Virus record (IMG/VR): IMGVR_UViG_3300020200_000138
Location: 1 to 28,368 of that record
DNA: 28,368 bases
Direction: 5' to 3' (one strand)
From: a virus
Made by a program: the position numbers and the translations under genes
The notes under the pieces: generated by a model
The model's input: the letters and a program-made list of their open reading frames with translations, nothing else
What the model was told of the DNA's origin: nothing
The model's database searches: none
Part shown: piece after piece, positions 8,486 to 15,676 of the stretch
Layout: each line of letters starts with the position of its first letter
Numbering within the stretch: position 1 is the first letter of the stretch

Positions 8486-9435
8486 GAAAACTCCTGGTTT
8501 GAGATGTCATCCGAGAAAGAAAGGTCGAAATCGCCACTATCCGCGAACAGGTCGAAGCCCGATCGCCGGTGCGACAAGGCCCACCCCTTGGGATGCGCCA
8601 TGACCTGTTGATAGGTGTGGGCCAGCAGCCCGTCGCCGACGAAGATCAGCCGGGCGGTATGCTCGCGCCAGCGCTCCAGGGTTTCGACGAAGCGTATCTG
8701 CTGGTTGGCCAGCGCGTGGTTAACCTTGAAGGTCCGCCCCGCACACCAGACGTCGAAGATGCGGGCATCAAACTGCTGCGGGACATTCGCGTGATGCGTC
8801 CCATCCTCGCGGATGCAGCCATCGAAGCCCACGAGATAGAGCGGATCGAGGCCCATCGCGTAGGCAAGGCGGATGGTTCTCAGCCCCGTGGTCGTGCCGC
8901 CAGCCACCACGAGATGGTCCTGCCCCTTGGGGACCAGGTCGAACAGATCGGCGCTGTCCGGCCAGGAATGCCAGAGCCTGACGTCGCGCTTCAGTTCGAT
9001 GAGCCGGTCGAACATCGCGGGGTGGCACATCGATCCGAGCAGGTATTCGGTCCCCGCTGGAGGATTGTCGAGATAGGCGAGCTGATGAGACTGGCCGTCG
9101 ACGAAGACCGCGTAGTCCGCGATCACGTCATGCCTGGCCAGCACATTTACCGCGTCCTTGCAGGCAAGAACGGGAATCTCCATCCCCTTCATCGCGCGGA
9201 CCAGCTCGATATGATCGGAAAGCGATGGCCCCAGAGCGCACACCACGGCCGCGCCCCGATCGTGCCCGACGGACACGTTGGGCAGACCGCGCGCAATCGC
9301 GTGCTCCATATGCTGGCGCACGGCGTCGTCGGTCACATTGAGGCGCCCGCCCGGCTCGACCGAGCGGGTTCCACAAGGTGGAACGAGTGCCGGCGCTCCC
9401 GATCGCTCGAGCGCGCCGGCCATCGTCGTCGTCAT
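8482..9435 (-). CDS. DUF115 / MptE-like protein (sialyltransferase-like fold)
   Basis: The 317-residue protein matches the DUF115 family, annotated as MptE-like 6-hydroxymethylpterin diphosphokinase and also seen in flagellin-glycosylation (Maf) proteins. Visible marks are VVCALGPSLSDH (residues about 64-75), the strand and acidic turn ADYAVFVDGQSHQ (about 106-118), VAGGTTTGLRTIRLAYAMGLD (about 177-196, a nucleotide-loop-like Gly/Thr cluster) and LYLVGFDG (about 198-205). In Maf proteins this fold binds activated sugars. In a capsid operon it could decorate virion proteins with sugar, but no substrate can be read from the sequence. The first ATG (9435) follows the decoration gene by 10 bases. 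An ATG at 9423 is an alternative start. Its stop overlaps the next ATG. Confidence 0.7.
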   Translation of the reverse strand: MTTTMAGALERSGAPALVPPCGTRSVEPGGRLNVTDDAVRQHMEHAIARGLPNVSVGHDRGAAVVCALGPSLSDHIELVRAMKGMEIPVLACKDAVNVLARHDVIADYAVFVDGQSHQLAYLDNPPAGTEYLLGSMCHPAMFDRLIELKRDVRLWHSWPDSADLFDLVPKGQDHLVVAGGTTTGLRTIRLAYAMGLDPLYLVGFDGCIREDGTHHANVPQQFDARIFDVWCAGRTFKVNHALANQQIRFVETLERWREHTARLIFVGDGLLAHTYQQVMAHPKGWALSHRRSGFDLFADSGDFDLSFSDDISNQEFS

Positions 9436-9445
9436 GACCCGCGGC

Positions 9446-9928
9446 TTACGGCACCGCGTGCGGGTAGTCGGTCAGCATGACCGCGCCGCTGGTCTGATTG
9501 TTGGGCTGCGATGCGTCGCCGATCGCACCCTCGATCTTCTCGAAGGTCGTGCCGGAGCCGGACGCCGCGTCGTCGAGCACGCCATCGACCGCCGAGGTAT
9601 AGAGCGCGGCGTTGTCGGCCGACAGAGCCGCCAATGCTGCCGTCGTCAGGCCGAGCACCTGGACCCAGCCATGGGACGAGGCAGCGATCGCGGCGCTGTT
9701 CGCGACGCCGATCGCGTTCGCCTGCCGGGCGTTCGACTTGGTCAGATGAGCGGCAGCCGCGAAGGTGCTGTCGATCGCCACCCAATAGTATTGGGTGATC
9801 GCCGAGCCGGCCTTGACGTATAGGAACTCGCTGCCGTCGGCTCCGCGTGCGCGCGTGCCGACCTCGTACTGGGCGTCGGTGTGCGTGTCGGAGAGCCGCA
9901 CATTGTGCGGAGTGTAGATCTTGGGCAT
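9446..9928 (-). CDS. Capsid decoration-like protein
   Basis: The product has 160 residues, is rich in Ala, Ser and Thr, and lacks membrane segments. It begins MPKIYTPHNVRLSD, continues with YEVGTRARGADGSEFLYVKAG and a strand around QYYWVAIDSTF, and ends AVMLTDYPHAVP. This mix of short beta strands and small residues, directly downstream of the major capsid gene, is usual for head decoration or cement proteins. AGGAG stands 8 bases before the ATG. A strong hairpin lies between it and the capsid gene. The function is inferred from position and composition. No specific family is claimed. Confidence 0.65.
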   Translation of the reverse strand: MPKIYTPHNVRLSDTHTDAQYEVGTRARGADGSEFLYVKAGSAITQYYWVAIDSTFAAAAHLTKSNARQANAIGVANSAAIAASSHGWVQVLGLTTAALAALSADNAALYTSAVDGVLDDAASGSGTTFEKIEGAIGDASQPNNQTSGAVMLTDYPHAVP

Positions 9929-9949
9929 TGCAATTCTCCTGGAATCGAG

Positions 9950-9979
9950 CGGGCCGCCCGATCGCCTCGGTGCGGCCCG
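9950..9979 (-). promoter_or_regulatory. GC-rich hairpin between capsid and decoration genes
   Basis: Arms 9950-9957 and 9972-9979 pair perfectly (8 bp). An inner CCGA/TCGG stem (9958-9961 with 9967-9970) extends this to 12 bp with a 5-base loop and one bulged base. No T run follows on either strand, so it is not a standard intrinsic terminator. It may stabilise or mark cleavage of the capsid mRNA, or set the capsid to decoration ratio. Confidence 0.5.
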
Positions 9980-10027
9980 TTCGCGTCAGATGGATGGTAG
10001 AGTGCGTGTCTCGCCGTCGGCTCTCGC

Positions 10028-10990
10028 CTAGGCGATCATCACCCCCTGGAGGGAGCGGTTGGTGCACACCAGGTTGCCCATGAACCAAATCGGCACCGTC
10101 TCGGCGTCCTGGTTCGAGGGCTTCAGGGTGTCGCCGACCTCGAAGTCCGCGTCCTTGTGCGTCACGAACTTCATGTATTCCGTGTTCAGGAAATACATGC
10201 GCGTCGCGCTGAGAGTGCTGCGGCTGTCGAAAAACACCGAGGCGCCCTTGAACTTGAGCGTCTCGAAGCCCGCCTCGGCCATCTTGGTGTCCGAGAAGCG
10301 TTGCAGGTCCTGCAGGCTCTCCTCGTAGTACCCGCCGTAGGTGTCGCCGGCGAGCACCAGGTCGGGATGATCGTTGCCGCGCGACGTGCGCAGATAGAGC
10401 AGGATCATCGCCTGGCGGATGGTCGACTTGGAGATCGTGATGCTCTCGGTCGAGAGATCCACGATTTTCGAGCGCCACCAGGTGTTGGTGCTCTGGTTGA
10501 TGCCGAGCACGGTCGAGGACGCGGTCGGATCGTCGGGCACGAGATGCTGCAGCCCGCCGATCTGGTTCGACGCCGAGCCATCGGAATAAAGATCGTCGCC
10601 GATGTTGTTCTCGAGCGTCTTGATCGCGTTCTTGACCTTTGCGGTCACGAAGTTGACCACGCGCGTCTTGCCCGAGGCGTTGATGCGGCGCTCACGGCCG
10701 GAGAAGGTGGCGAGAGCCGCCGCCTGCATCCAGTTCGCGGTCGCCGAGGTAAGGACGTCGGCGCCGGAGACGTCGAGCACCTGGCCGCCGGAGTACCGCT
10801 GGAACACGCCCTCGGCGTATTCGAGCGGCAGGACGATGTCGGTGCCGCCGTCTTCGCGCAGCAGGTTGCCCCGCCGACGCATCATGAACAAAAAGATATT
10901 GCCCTGGCTCACGTTGTCGGCAAGCGTTCCGCCCTGCAGATAGAGCCGGAGCGTGGTGGAGACGAGTTCGGAAAGGTTGGGCGATGCCAT
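10028..10990 (-). CDS. Major capsid protein
   Basis: The 320-residue product fits a widespread phage major capsid family with the HK97-type fold. The N-terminal arm reads LVSTTLRLYLQGGTLADNV, then LREDGGTDIVLPLEYAEG, FQRYSGGQVLDVSGADVLT, ANWMQAAALATFSGRERRIN, and AIKTLENNIGDDLYSDGSA. The C-terminal half has DLVLAGDTYGGYYEE, AEAGFETLKFKGASVFFD and MYFLNTEYMKFVTHKD. AGGAG stands 7 bases before the ATG. The scaffold-like gene lies immediately upstream, as usual. No protease gene is seen between portal and capsid, so maturation is probably without prohead proteolysis, as in P22-type heads. The gene has hairpins on both sides. Confidence 0.88.
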   Translation of the reverse strand: MASPNLSELVSTTLRLYLQGGTLADNVSQGNIFLFMMRRRGNLLREDGGTDIVLPLEYAEGVFQRYSGGQVLDVSGADVLTSATANWMQAAALATFSGRERRINASGKTRVVNFVTAKVKNAIKTLENNIGDDLYSDGSASNQIGGLQHLVPDDPTASSTVLGINQSTNTWWRSKIVDLSTESITISKSTIRQAMILLYLRTSRGNDHPDLVLAGDTYGGYYEESLQDLQRFSDTKMAEAGFETLKFKGASVFFDSRSTLSATRMYFLNTEYMKFVTHKDADFEVGDTLKPSNQDAETVPIWFMGNLVCTNRSLQGVMIA

Positions 10991-11009
10991 GGTTGGCTCC
11001 TATGGGTAA

Positions 11010-11035
11010 GCGCGCGTTCCGGTGGGTACGCGCGC
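11010..11035 (-). promoter_or_regulatory. GC-rich hairpin upstream of the capsid gene
   Basis: Arms 11010-11017 and 11028-11035 pair perfectly over 8 bp around a 10-base loop, about 20 bases upstream of the capsid ATG and near its AGGAG site. A GGGTA-N-GCGCGCG motif is also directly repeated here (from 11004 and 11024). No T run follows, so leader stabilisation or processing is more likely than termination. Confidence 0.45.
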
Positions 11036-11078
11036 GGAGGAGCCGAACTTGTAGAACCGTGCTCTTTGGGCCTCCGGT

Positions 11079-12365
11079 CTACCGGCCAGCCATGAGCTGG
11101 TCGTAGGCCATGGAGGCCGCATCACCAATGGACTTTGGGCGCTGGGTCGTGCTCTGGGTCTGCGGCTGCGGCGAAAGGCGTCCGGCCTTGCGTGCAGCCT
11201 CGACGGCCGCTCGCTCCCGGCGCTCCTTCTCCTCGCGCTTCGCTTTTGCCTCGGCTTCCTCGCGCGCGCGTCGGTCGGCGTCGACCTTCGCGCGAATCGC
11301 CGGATGCGCGTTGACCGCCATTTCATAGGCTTCATCCAGCGATCTGGCGTGACCGTCTTCCATCAGCGAGCCCATCACCTTGGACACTTCGGCGAAGTGC
11401 GGATGCTTGGGCTGGCCCTGTTCGTCGGTCGCGTCCCTGAAATCGTGGATGGCCTGGTTCAGAGCGGCGTCATGCCGCTCCCGGGCAGTCTGCGTCTGCT
11501 GGTCGATGTGGCCGGTGACCCGGTTCACGATCTGACGCAGCTCGGTGATATCCTTGTCCTTCTGGGCGAGCGTGGTTCTCAGTTCGGCAATCTGGGGATC
11601 GACATAGCCGTCGGTCCCCGGTTGACTGGTTTCGGCTGCGGGAGCTGTGCCCGCGGCCTTGGTGGCGAATTTCCCCAGGTCGATGCCATAGGCTCGGCAG
11701 ATCGCTGGCAGCGCCTTTTCCGGGTCCTGGACGAGTCCGAGATGGGCGCGATAGAGGCGTCCCACCGCTTCGGCCTCGCCGATCCCGTCGGCTTCGGCGT
11801 CCCGCTTGATCGCATCGAGGAGCGGTCGCATCGGCTCGATGCGCTGCCTGTCCCGGGCGACGTCCTGGAATTTCTGGGTAAACCCGGACTCCAGCGATTT
11901 GACGAACTTCATCGCCAGAGGCTTGGCCCCGGCGGGAAGTGCATCGAATGCCTCTTTGTCCTGGGCCGACCAGTGCTGCGGCGGCTTGGCGTCGGTCGAC
12001 GCCGCCTTCGCATCCTTGGTCTCAGTTTTGGTCTCGGTCTTCTTGGCGGCCTTGTCCTCGGGCTTGTCGCCCTTGGTCTCGTCCGCCTCGTTGCCTTCGT
12101 CGGCCTCGGCCTCGCCCGAGACAAAGCGGCCCTGCGCATCGCGCTTGGGCTTGTCGTCGGCCTTGGCCTGCAGCTCGTCGAAGGCTTTCGACGCCGCCTC
12201 CTCGAGCGTCATCCGCTTAGCGCCACCCTTGCCGGTGTCTGCTGCGGCCTCGCTCTTCTCCTGAGGCTTCGTCGAGGTCGTCTCCGCCGCCGGATCGGCA
12301 GCGGTCACGTCGTCAGCTTGGGCTTGGCCAGAATCCTGGCCGCCCGCGCCGCTTGCGTCGGTCAA
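11079..12365 (-). CDS. Scaffold-like head assembly protein
   Basis: From the TTG at 12365 the product has 428 residues. I chose this TTG because AGGAG lies about 8 bases upstream. A TTG at 12398 would add 11 residues but lacks such a site. The N-terminal third is low complexity, rich in Ala, Asp, Glu, Lys and Thr. A central part contains PPQHWSAQDKEAFDALPAGAK, a helical motif common in phage scaffolds, and FTQKFQDVARDRQRIEPM. The C-terminal part has long charged helices (RREEAEAKAKREEKERRE-like) and ends DAASMAYDQLMAGR. Length, charge and position just upstream of the capsid gene all fit a scaffold that guides shell assembly. Confidence 0.75.
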   Translation of the reverse strand: MTDASGAGGQDSGQAQADDVTAADPAAETTSTKPQEKSEAAADTGKGGAKRMTLEEAASKAFDELQAKADDKPKRDAQGRFVSGEAEADEGNEADETKGDKPEDKAAKKTETKTETKDAKAASTDAKPPQHWSAQDKEAFDALPAGAKPLAMKFVKSLESGFTQKFQDVARDRQRIEPMRPLLDAIKRDAEADGIGEAEAVGRLYRAHLGLVQDPEKALPAICRAYGIDLGKFATKAAGTAPAAETSQPGTDGYVDPQIAELRTTLAQKDKDITELRQIVNRVTGHIDQQTQTARERHDAALNQAIHDFRDATDEQGQPKHPHFAEVSKVMGSLMEDGHARSLDEAYEMAVNAHPAIRAKVDADRRAREEAEAKAKREEKERRERAAVEAARKAGRLSPQPQTQSTTQRPKSIGDAASMAYDQLMAGR

Positions 12366-12418
12366 ATCGGTTACTCCTGCTCTGGAAGGCCGCCCCAATC
12401 AGGGCTTGGCCGGATAGA

Positions 12419-12664
12419 TCAGCTCTGCTGCTGCCTCAGCCGTTCGCGCCGACGGGCACCGATCACGGACCCGAACTCGCGCGCGTCGATGACGTCATGG
12501 CGTTTCATGTGCTCGCGCCGCTGTGCCCGACCGCGGATCACGCTGTTGTCGATGGGCGAGACGTGGTCGGGATAGTCGCCCTGCAGATGGATGCGCGGGG
12601 CAATGCGCGCGGCCTCGGTCTTCTCGATGATCCTGCCGCCGCGCGCGACGTAGGTGGTTCTCAC
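12419..12664 (-). CDS. Small conserved phage protein near the portal
   Basis: This 81-residue basic protein begins with a GTG that overlaps the stop of the preceding gene (GTGA). The core HVSPIDNSVIRGRAQRREHM followed by KRHDVIDAREFG resembles a short family often found in head modules of alphaproteobacterial phages, with the pattern 'D-x-vI-x-R-x-xHrEHlrrH'. I know of no function for it. High charge and position suggest a minor head component or assembly factor, which is inference. Confidence 0.7.
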   Translation of the reverse strand: MRTTYVARGGRIIEKTEAARIAPRIHLQGDYPDHVSPIDNSVIRGRAQRREHMKRHDVIDAREFGSVIGARRRERLRQQQS

Positions 12665-13353
12665 GCAGCACTCCGTTTCAAGGCCAGGCCGAGCGCCTTC
12701 GGATCGAAATCTCCGGCGTTGAGCCGGCGGAAATTGGCCTGACCGATCTTCTTCATCGCCTCGGGGCGAAGCACGCCCTCGCCCTCGTGCACGGTTGCCC
12801 GGCGGGCTTCCATCCTGCGGTCGCCGTCGCTCGGCACGATACCGCCGCGGCGGAAGTTTTCCGCGTCGTCTCTGCCCGGGGCTGCCGTATCAGCGGTGTT
12901 GGTGTCGAGATCTGGATTTGTCCCGGGCGCGCCGCCGATCGATGCGGGACCGCCCCATCCGGCTTGGTTCGTGCCTTGGATGCCGACGTTGCCGGTCCGC
13001 CCCTCGGCCAAACCAGCCATTTCGCGATCGAGATCAGCCTTGTTTACTCGATCGTCGTACATACGGCCAAGCGCGTAGCCCATGAGCGCCCCGCCTGGAA
13101 CCGGCGCTGCAAGCCCGGCGATCGTGCCGACGGTGCGGCCAACCGTCGACGGTCCTCGCCCCATGCCTGTGTAGCCGCCGAGATCTCCCTCTTCGAGTAA
13201 ACTAGACATGCTACCCTCGAAGCCGCCGGGAAAATTGAGCGGCGCCACGACGGCGGGCGCGACGGCGGGCGCGACGGCGGGCGCGACGGCGGACGCGGGA
13301 TAGCGCGGTCCATAGACCTGCATCGGCGGGATGTAGGGTAGGCCAAAGGGCAT
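12661..13353 (-). CDS. Hypothetical Gly/Ala/Pro-rich head-region protein
   Basis: The 230-residue product starts MPFGLPYIPPM one base after the portal stop. Residues about 20-38 are repeats of APAV encoded by four 12-bp DNA repeats. A glycine-rich hydrophobic segment (TVGTIAGLAAPVPGGALMGYAL, shown here in part) follows at about 75-95. The C-terminus carries ATVHEGEGVLRPEAMKKIG then RRLNAGDFD, a motif seen at the end of other phage proteins of unknown role. Its stop overlaps the start of the next small gene. A minor virion protein is plausible, given the repeat and the glycine-rich segment. Confidence 0.65.
   Translation of the reverse strand: MPFGLPYIPPMQVYGPRYPASAVAPAVAPAVAPAVVAPLNFPGGFEGSMSSLLEEGDLGGYTGMGRGPSTVGRTVGTIAGLAAPVPGGALMGYALGRMYDDRVNKADLDREMAGLAEGRTGNVGIQGTNQAGWGGPASIGGAPGTNPDLDTNTADTAAPGRDDAENFRRGGIVPSDGDRRMEARRATVHEGEGVLRPEAMKKIGQANFRRLNAGDFDPKALGLALKRSAA
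13249..13296. repeat. Four tandem 12-bp repeats (GACGGCGGGCGC)
   Basis: Three exact units and a fourth with one change stand head to tail, encoding repeated Ala-Pro-Ala-Val in the gene at 12661-13353. Twelve bases keep the frame, so copy number can change without breaking the gene. Confidence 0.9.
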
Positions 13354-13354
13354 G

Positions 13355-15277
13355 TCACATCACCATCTGTGGGGTGGCGCCGGGAACGGGCGGCATAGAG
13401 ACCGCCAGCGGATCGGCCGGCATCGGCTGGGCCGCGGCGGGATCGAGCGCCGGGCCGCCGTTGTAGCCGATACCGGGCGCCGGCGATTGCGTGGATTGCG
13501 CCGGCTGGCCGATCTGGTTAACCGCGTCTTCCACTTCACGCCCGAGCTTCGCTCTCCGCACCACGGCCAGCAGCATGGCCTTGGCCGCCTCGAGCGGAAC
13601 GGCACCGCTGGCGACAACAGGACCAATGCCATTGATGAACTCGACGATGCCGGTCAGGAGATCCCTCAGCGCCTTCATGTCCTGCGCCTCGCTCTCGGCC
13701 ACCGTGCTGTCGGTTTCCACGTCGATGCGGTAGTTGCGCATCTGGTCGGAGCGCATGACCTGCATGATCTCTTCCCAGGACGGCTTGTCGGCGAAGGCTA
13801 CGATCTCCGCAGGGATCGCAGCACCCATCGCGCGCTCGGCGGCCATCCTGGCCTTGATCTGCTCGGCCTCCGCCCGGGTCATGGGAAAGTCGAGCCCGGT
13901 CATCTCGGCCAGCACTTCGGGCGAGCAGTGCTCGGCGATCAGCTCGGCCATGATCCTGAGCACGTCGCGAGCGAATCTCTGGACCTGCTTCTGCCGCCGC
14001 TGGATGCGCAACCCGCCCCAGGCCGTCTTGATCCTTTGAGCCCCCAGCGTCTCGTCCGCTTTGGTCGATCCCCGCATGATGTCGGCCAGCCCGATCGCTT
14101 CGAAGATCACCTGCTTGATCTGGTCGCGATTCTGGTAGAGCTGGGTGACCGCGACGACGATCTCGGCGATGGGCAGGAACTGCAGAGCCCCCTTGAACCC
14201 GCCGCCCTCGGCGAATTGCGGCCAGTTGTCAAGCCCGACCAGCGTGTTGTCGTCGCTCGTCAGGATGCGCTTGACGTCGTCGCCGAGCTGCCTGTCGTAA
14301 GCGCCGGCAACCTTGATCTGGCGCACCATGCGGATGATGCGCTTGGACACCGCGTCGAGCTCGTCGGCCTGCTCCCGGTAGGTGTCAAACGGGGGAACCG
14401 GAACGATGGTGTCGGTCGTGCGCACCGCTTCCAACGGCCTCGGCAGCGGCACGAAGTCCTTGAGCTTGAGCAGATCGCCCTCGATCATCGCCGGCTCGTC
14501 CATGCCCTCGGCGAGCAGCACGACCTTGCGCGCCCTGCGGTCCCAGATCTGCCACAGCTCGGCGCGCTTCAAGACTTCCTGATCATCCTTGGACAGACGG
14601 ATCGATCCGCCATCCTCCTTGACGAAGTTGAGCGGCACCTTCTCGGCGATCTCCGCCCCGACCATGTCGACCAGCTCGACCTTGTCCGGCGTTAATCTCC
14701 GGGCGACCCACGGGGCAAGGCCGATGTCCTTGCACGGCCCGTAGCGCAGATCCTCCCAGGCGACATATTCCGGCATCACGGTCTGCCACAGGATGCGCTC
14801 GACCGGCTGGCCGTTCTCGCCCTGCACCTGTCCGGTCTGCGGCCGATAGGCGATCCAGCATGCCCCGCGCCCCGGCAAGAGCATGTCGTCGATCGCCGAT
14901 TCCATGATGCGGTCAAAGTCGCAGCAGTCGATGGAATACGAAAGCGCGCGCTCCATCACCTCGGCGACCCAGCGGCTGAGCTGGTCGCTGTCGCGATACC
15001 GACGCCTGACATCGGGCCGAGGCGTGGCCGAGTAGAGCGCCGGGCGCTCGGTCTCCACGTTGCTGAACAGGATATTGAATGCGGCTTTCTTCGATGCGAG
15101 CCCGCTGCGGGCCTTGACTTGTTCAGAGCGGTAGATCTCGACGATCTCGCGGCCACGCTTGCGCCACTCGGCTTCGCGGGCATGAGAGGCTGCAAGCTCA
15201 GCCCGCCAATAGCGGGCAACCGCCTTCGAGTCCTCGCCGAACTCGGCAGGACTGTCGGCGGTCGTCTTGTCGACCAT
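13355..15277 (-). CDS. Portal protein
   Basis: The 640-residue protein matches podovirus-type portals, the dodecameric ring through which DNA is packaged and to which the tail binds. Marks include NILFSNVETERPALYSATPRP (about 69-89), the helical WVAEVMERALSYSIDCCDFD, VMPEYVAWEDLRYGPCKDIG, the long central helix region ELDAVSKRIIRMVRQIKVAG, and the DQIKQVIFEAIGLADIMRG to ETLGAQRIKTAWGGLR stretch typical of this family. The C-terminus is Pro/Ala-rich (YNGGPALDPAAAQPMP). The gene follows the small beta-rich gene by 4 bases. It is the longest gene of the head module and has the expected length. Confidence 0.9.
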   Translation of the reverse strand: MVDKTTADSPAEFGEDSKAVARYWRAELAASHAREAEWRKRGREIVEIYRSEQVKARSGLASKKAAFNILFSNVETERPALYSATPRPDVRRRYRDSDQLSRWVAEVMERALSYSIDCCDFDRIMESAIDDMLLPGRGACWIAYRPQTGQVQGENGQPVERILWQTVMPEYVAWEDLRYGPCKDIGLAPWVARRLTPDKVELVDMVGAEIAEKVPLNFVKEDGGSIRLSKDDQEVLKRAELWQIWDRRARKVVLLAEGMDEPAMIEGDLLKLKDFVPLPRPLEAVRTTDTIVPVPPFDTYREQADELDAVSKRIIRMVRQIKVAGAYDRQLGDDVKRILTSDDNTLVGLDNWPQFAEGGGFKGALQFLPIAEIVVAVTQLYQNRDQIKQVIFEAIGLADIMRGSTKADETLGAQRIKTAWGGLRIQRRQKQVQRFARDVLRIMAELIAEHCSPEVLAEMTGLDFPMTRAEAEQIKARMAAERAMGAAIPAEIVAFADKPSWEEIMQVMRSDQMRNYRIDVETDSTVAESEAQDMKALRDLLTGIVEFINGIGPVVASGAVPLEAAKAMLLAVVRRAKLGREVEDAVNQIGQPAQSTQSPAPGIGYNGGPALDPAAAQPMPADPLAVSMPPVPGATPQMVM

Positions 15278-15281
15278 CGTT

Positions 15282-15671
15282 CTATCTGCTGACCGAGTAG
15301 GCGATCGACACGGTTTGCTCGGTGTTGGCCGCGCCGGCGCCGGCGAACTCGAGCGTCATCGCCGTATTCTGCGAGCCCATGATGTTGAGGCCGGACAGGT
15401 GCAGGCGGGCCGACGTATTGGCGACGCAGGCGATCTTGCCGGTCCACAGAACCGTTCCCGCCCCCGTGGCGCCGTCGCGAAGATTGACCGTCATGATGCC
15501 AGACGCGGTTGCCGCGGCCGCGATGGTCGCGTCGATGGCGTGGCAGCGATACCGGCTCCCAACCATGTTGTCGGTCGAGCTACGCGCGGCGAGCGTGATG
15601 GTCGCCTGGGTCGCGGCGGCCGGAACGTGGGTCGAGGTGAGCATGCCCGGCGGGCTGACTTCGGTGGTCAT
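15282..15671 (-). CDS. Small beta-rich virion-region protein
   Basis: From the ATG at 15671 (GGAGG about 9 bases upstream) the product has 129 residues. The open frame extends further upstream but overlaps the terminase, so the later ATG is preferred. It is rich in Ala and Thr with alternating hydrophobic residues (QATITLAARSSTDNMVG, IMTVNLRDGATGAGTVLW, NTAMTLEFAGAG, VSIAYSVSR), as in small beta-sandwich decoration or fibre-base proteins. It lies 5 bases after the terminase stop and 4 bases before the portal. I do not recognise the family. Confidence 0.7.
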   Translation of the reverse strand: MTTEVSPPGMLTSTHVPAAATQATITLAARSSTDNMVGSRYRCHAIDATIAAAATASGIMTVNLRDGATGAGTVLWTGKIACVANTSARLHLSGLNIMGSQNTAMTLEFAGAGAANTEQTVSIAYSVSR

Positions 15672-15676
15672 GTTCT

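Noticed and set aside
9950-9979. Hairpin after the capsid gene as a rho-independent terminator
   Set aside because: No T run follows on either strand, and coupled virion genes continue downstream.
9432-10478. Leftward frame of 348 codons across the decoration and capsid genes
   Set aside because: It is a shifted reading of two convincing genes and the hairpin between them. Composition is Arg/Gly/His-rich.
11304-12575. Rightward frame of 423 codons opposite the scaffold gene
   Set aside because: Leu/Gly/Arg-rich shadow of the acidic scaffold. No start signal.
13352-14695. Rightward frame of 447 codons opposite the portal gene
   Set aside because: The portal reading has strong family motifs and the expected length. 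The antisense product is His/Leu/Gly/Arg-rich with no domain.
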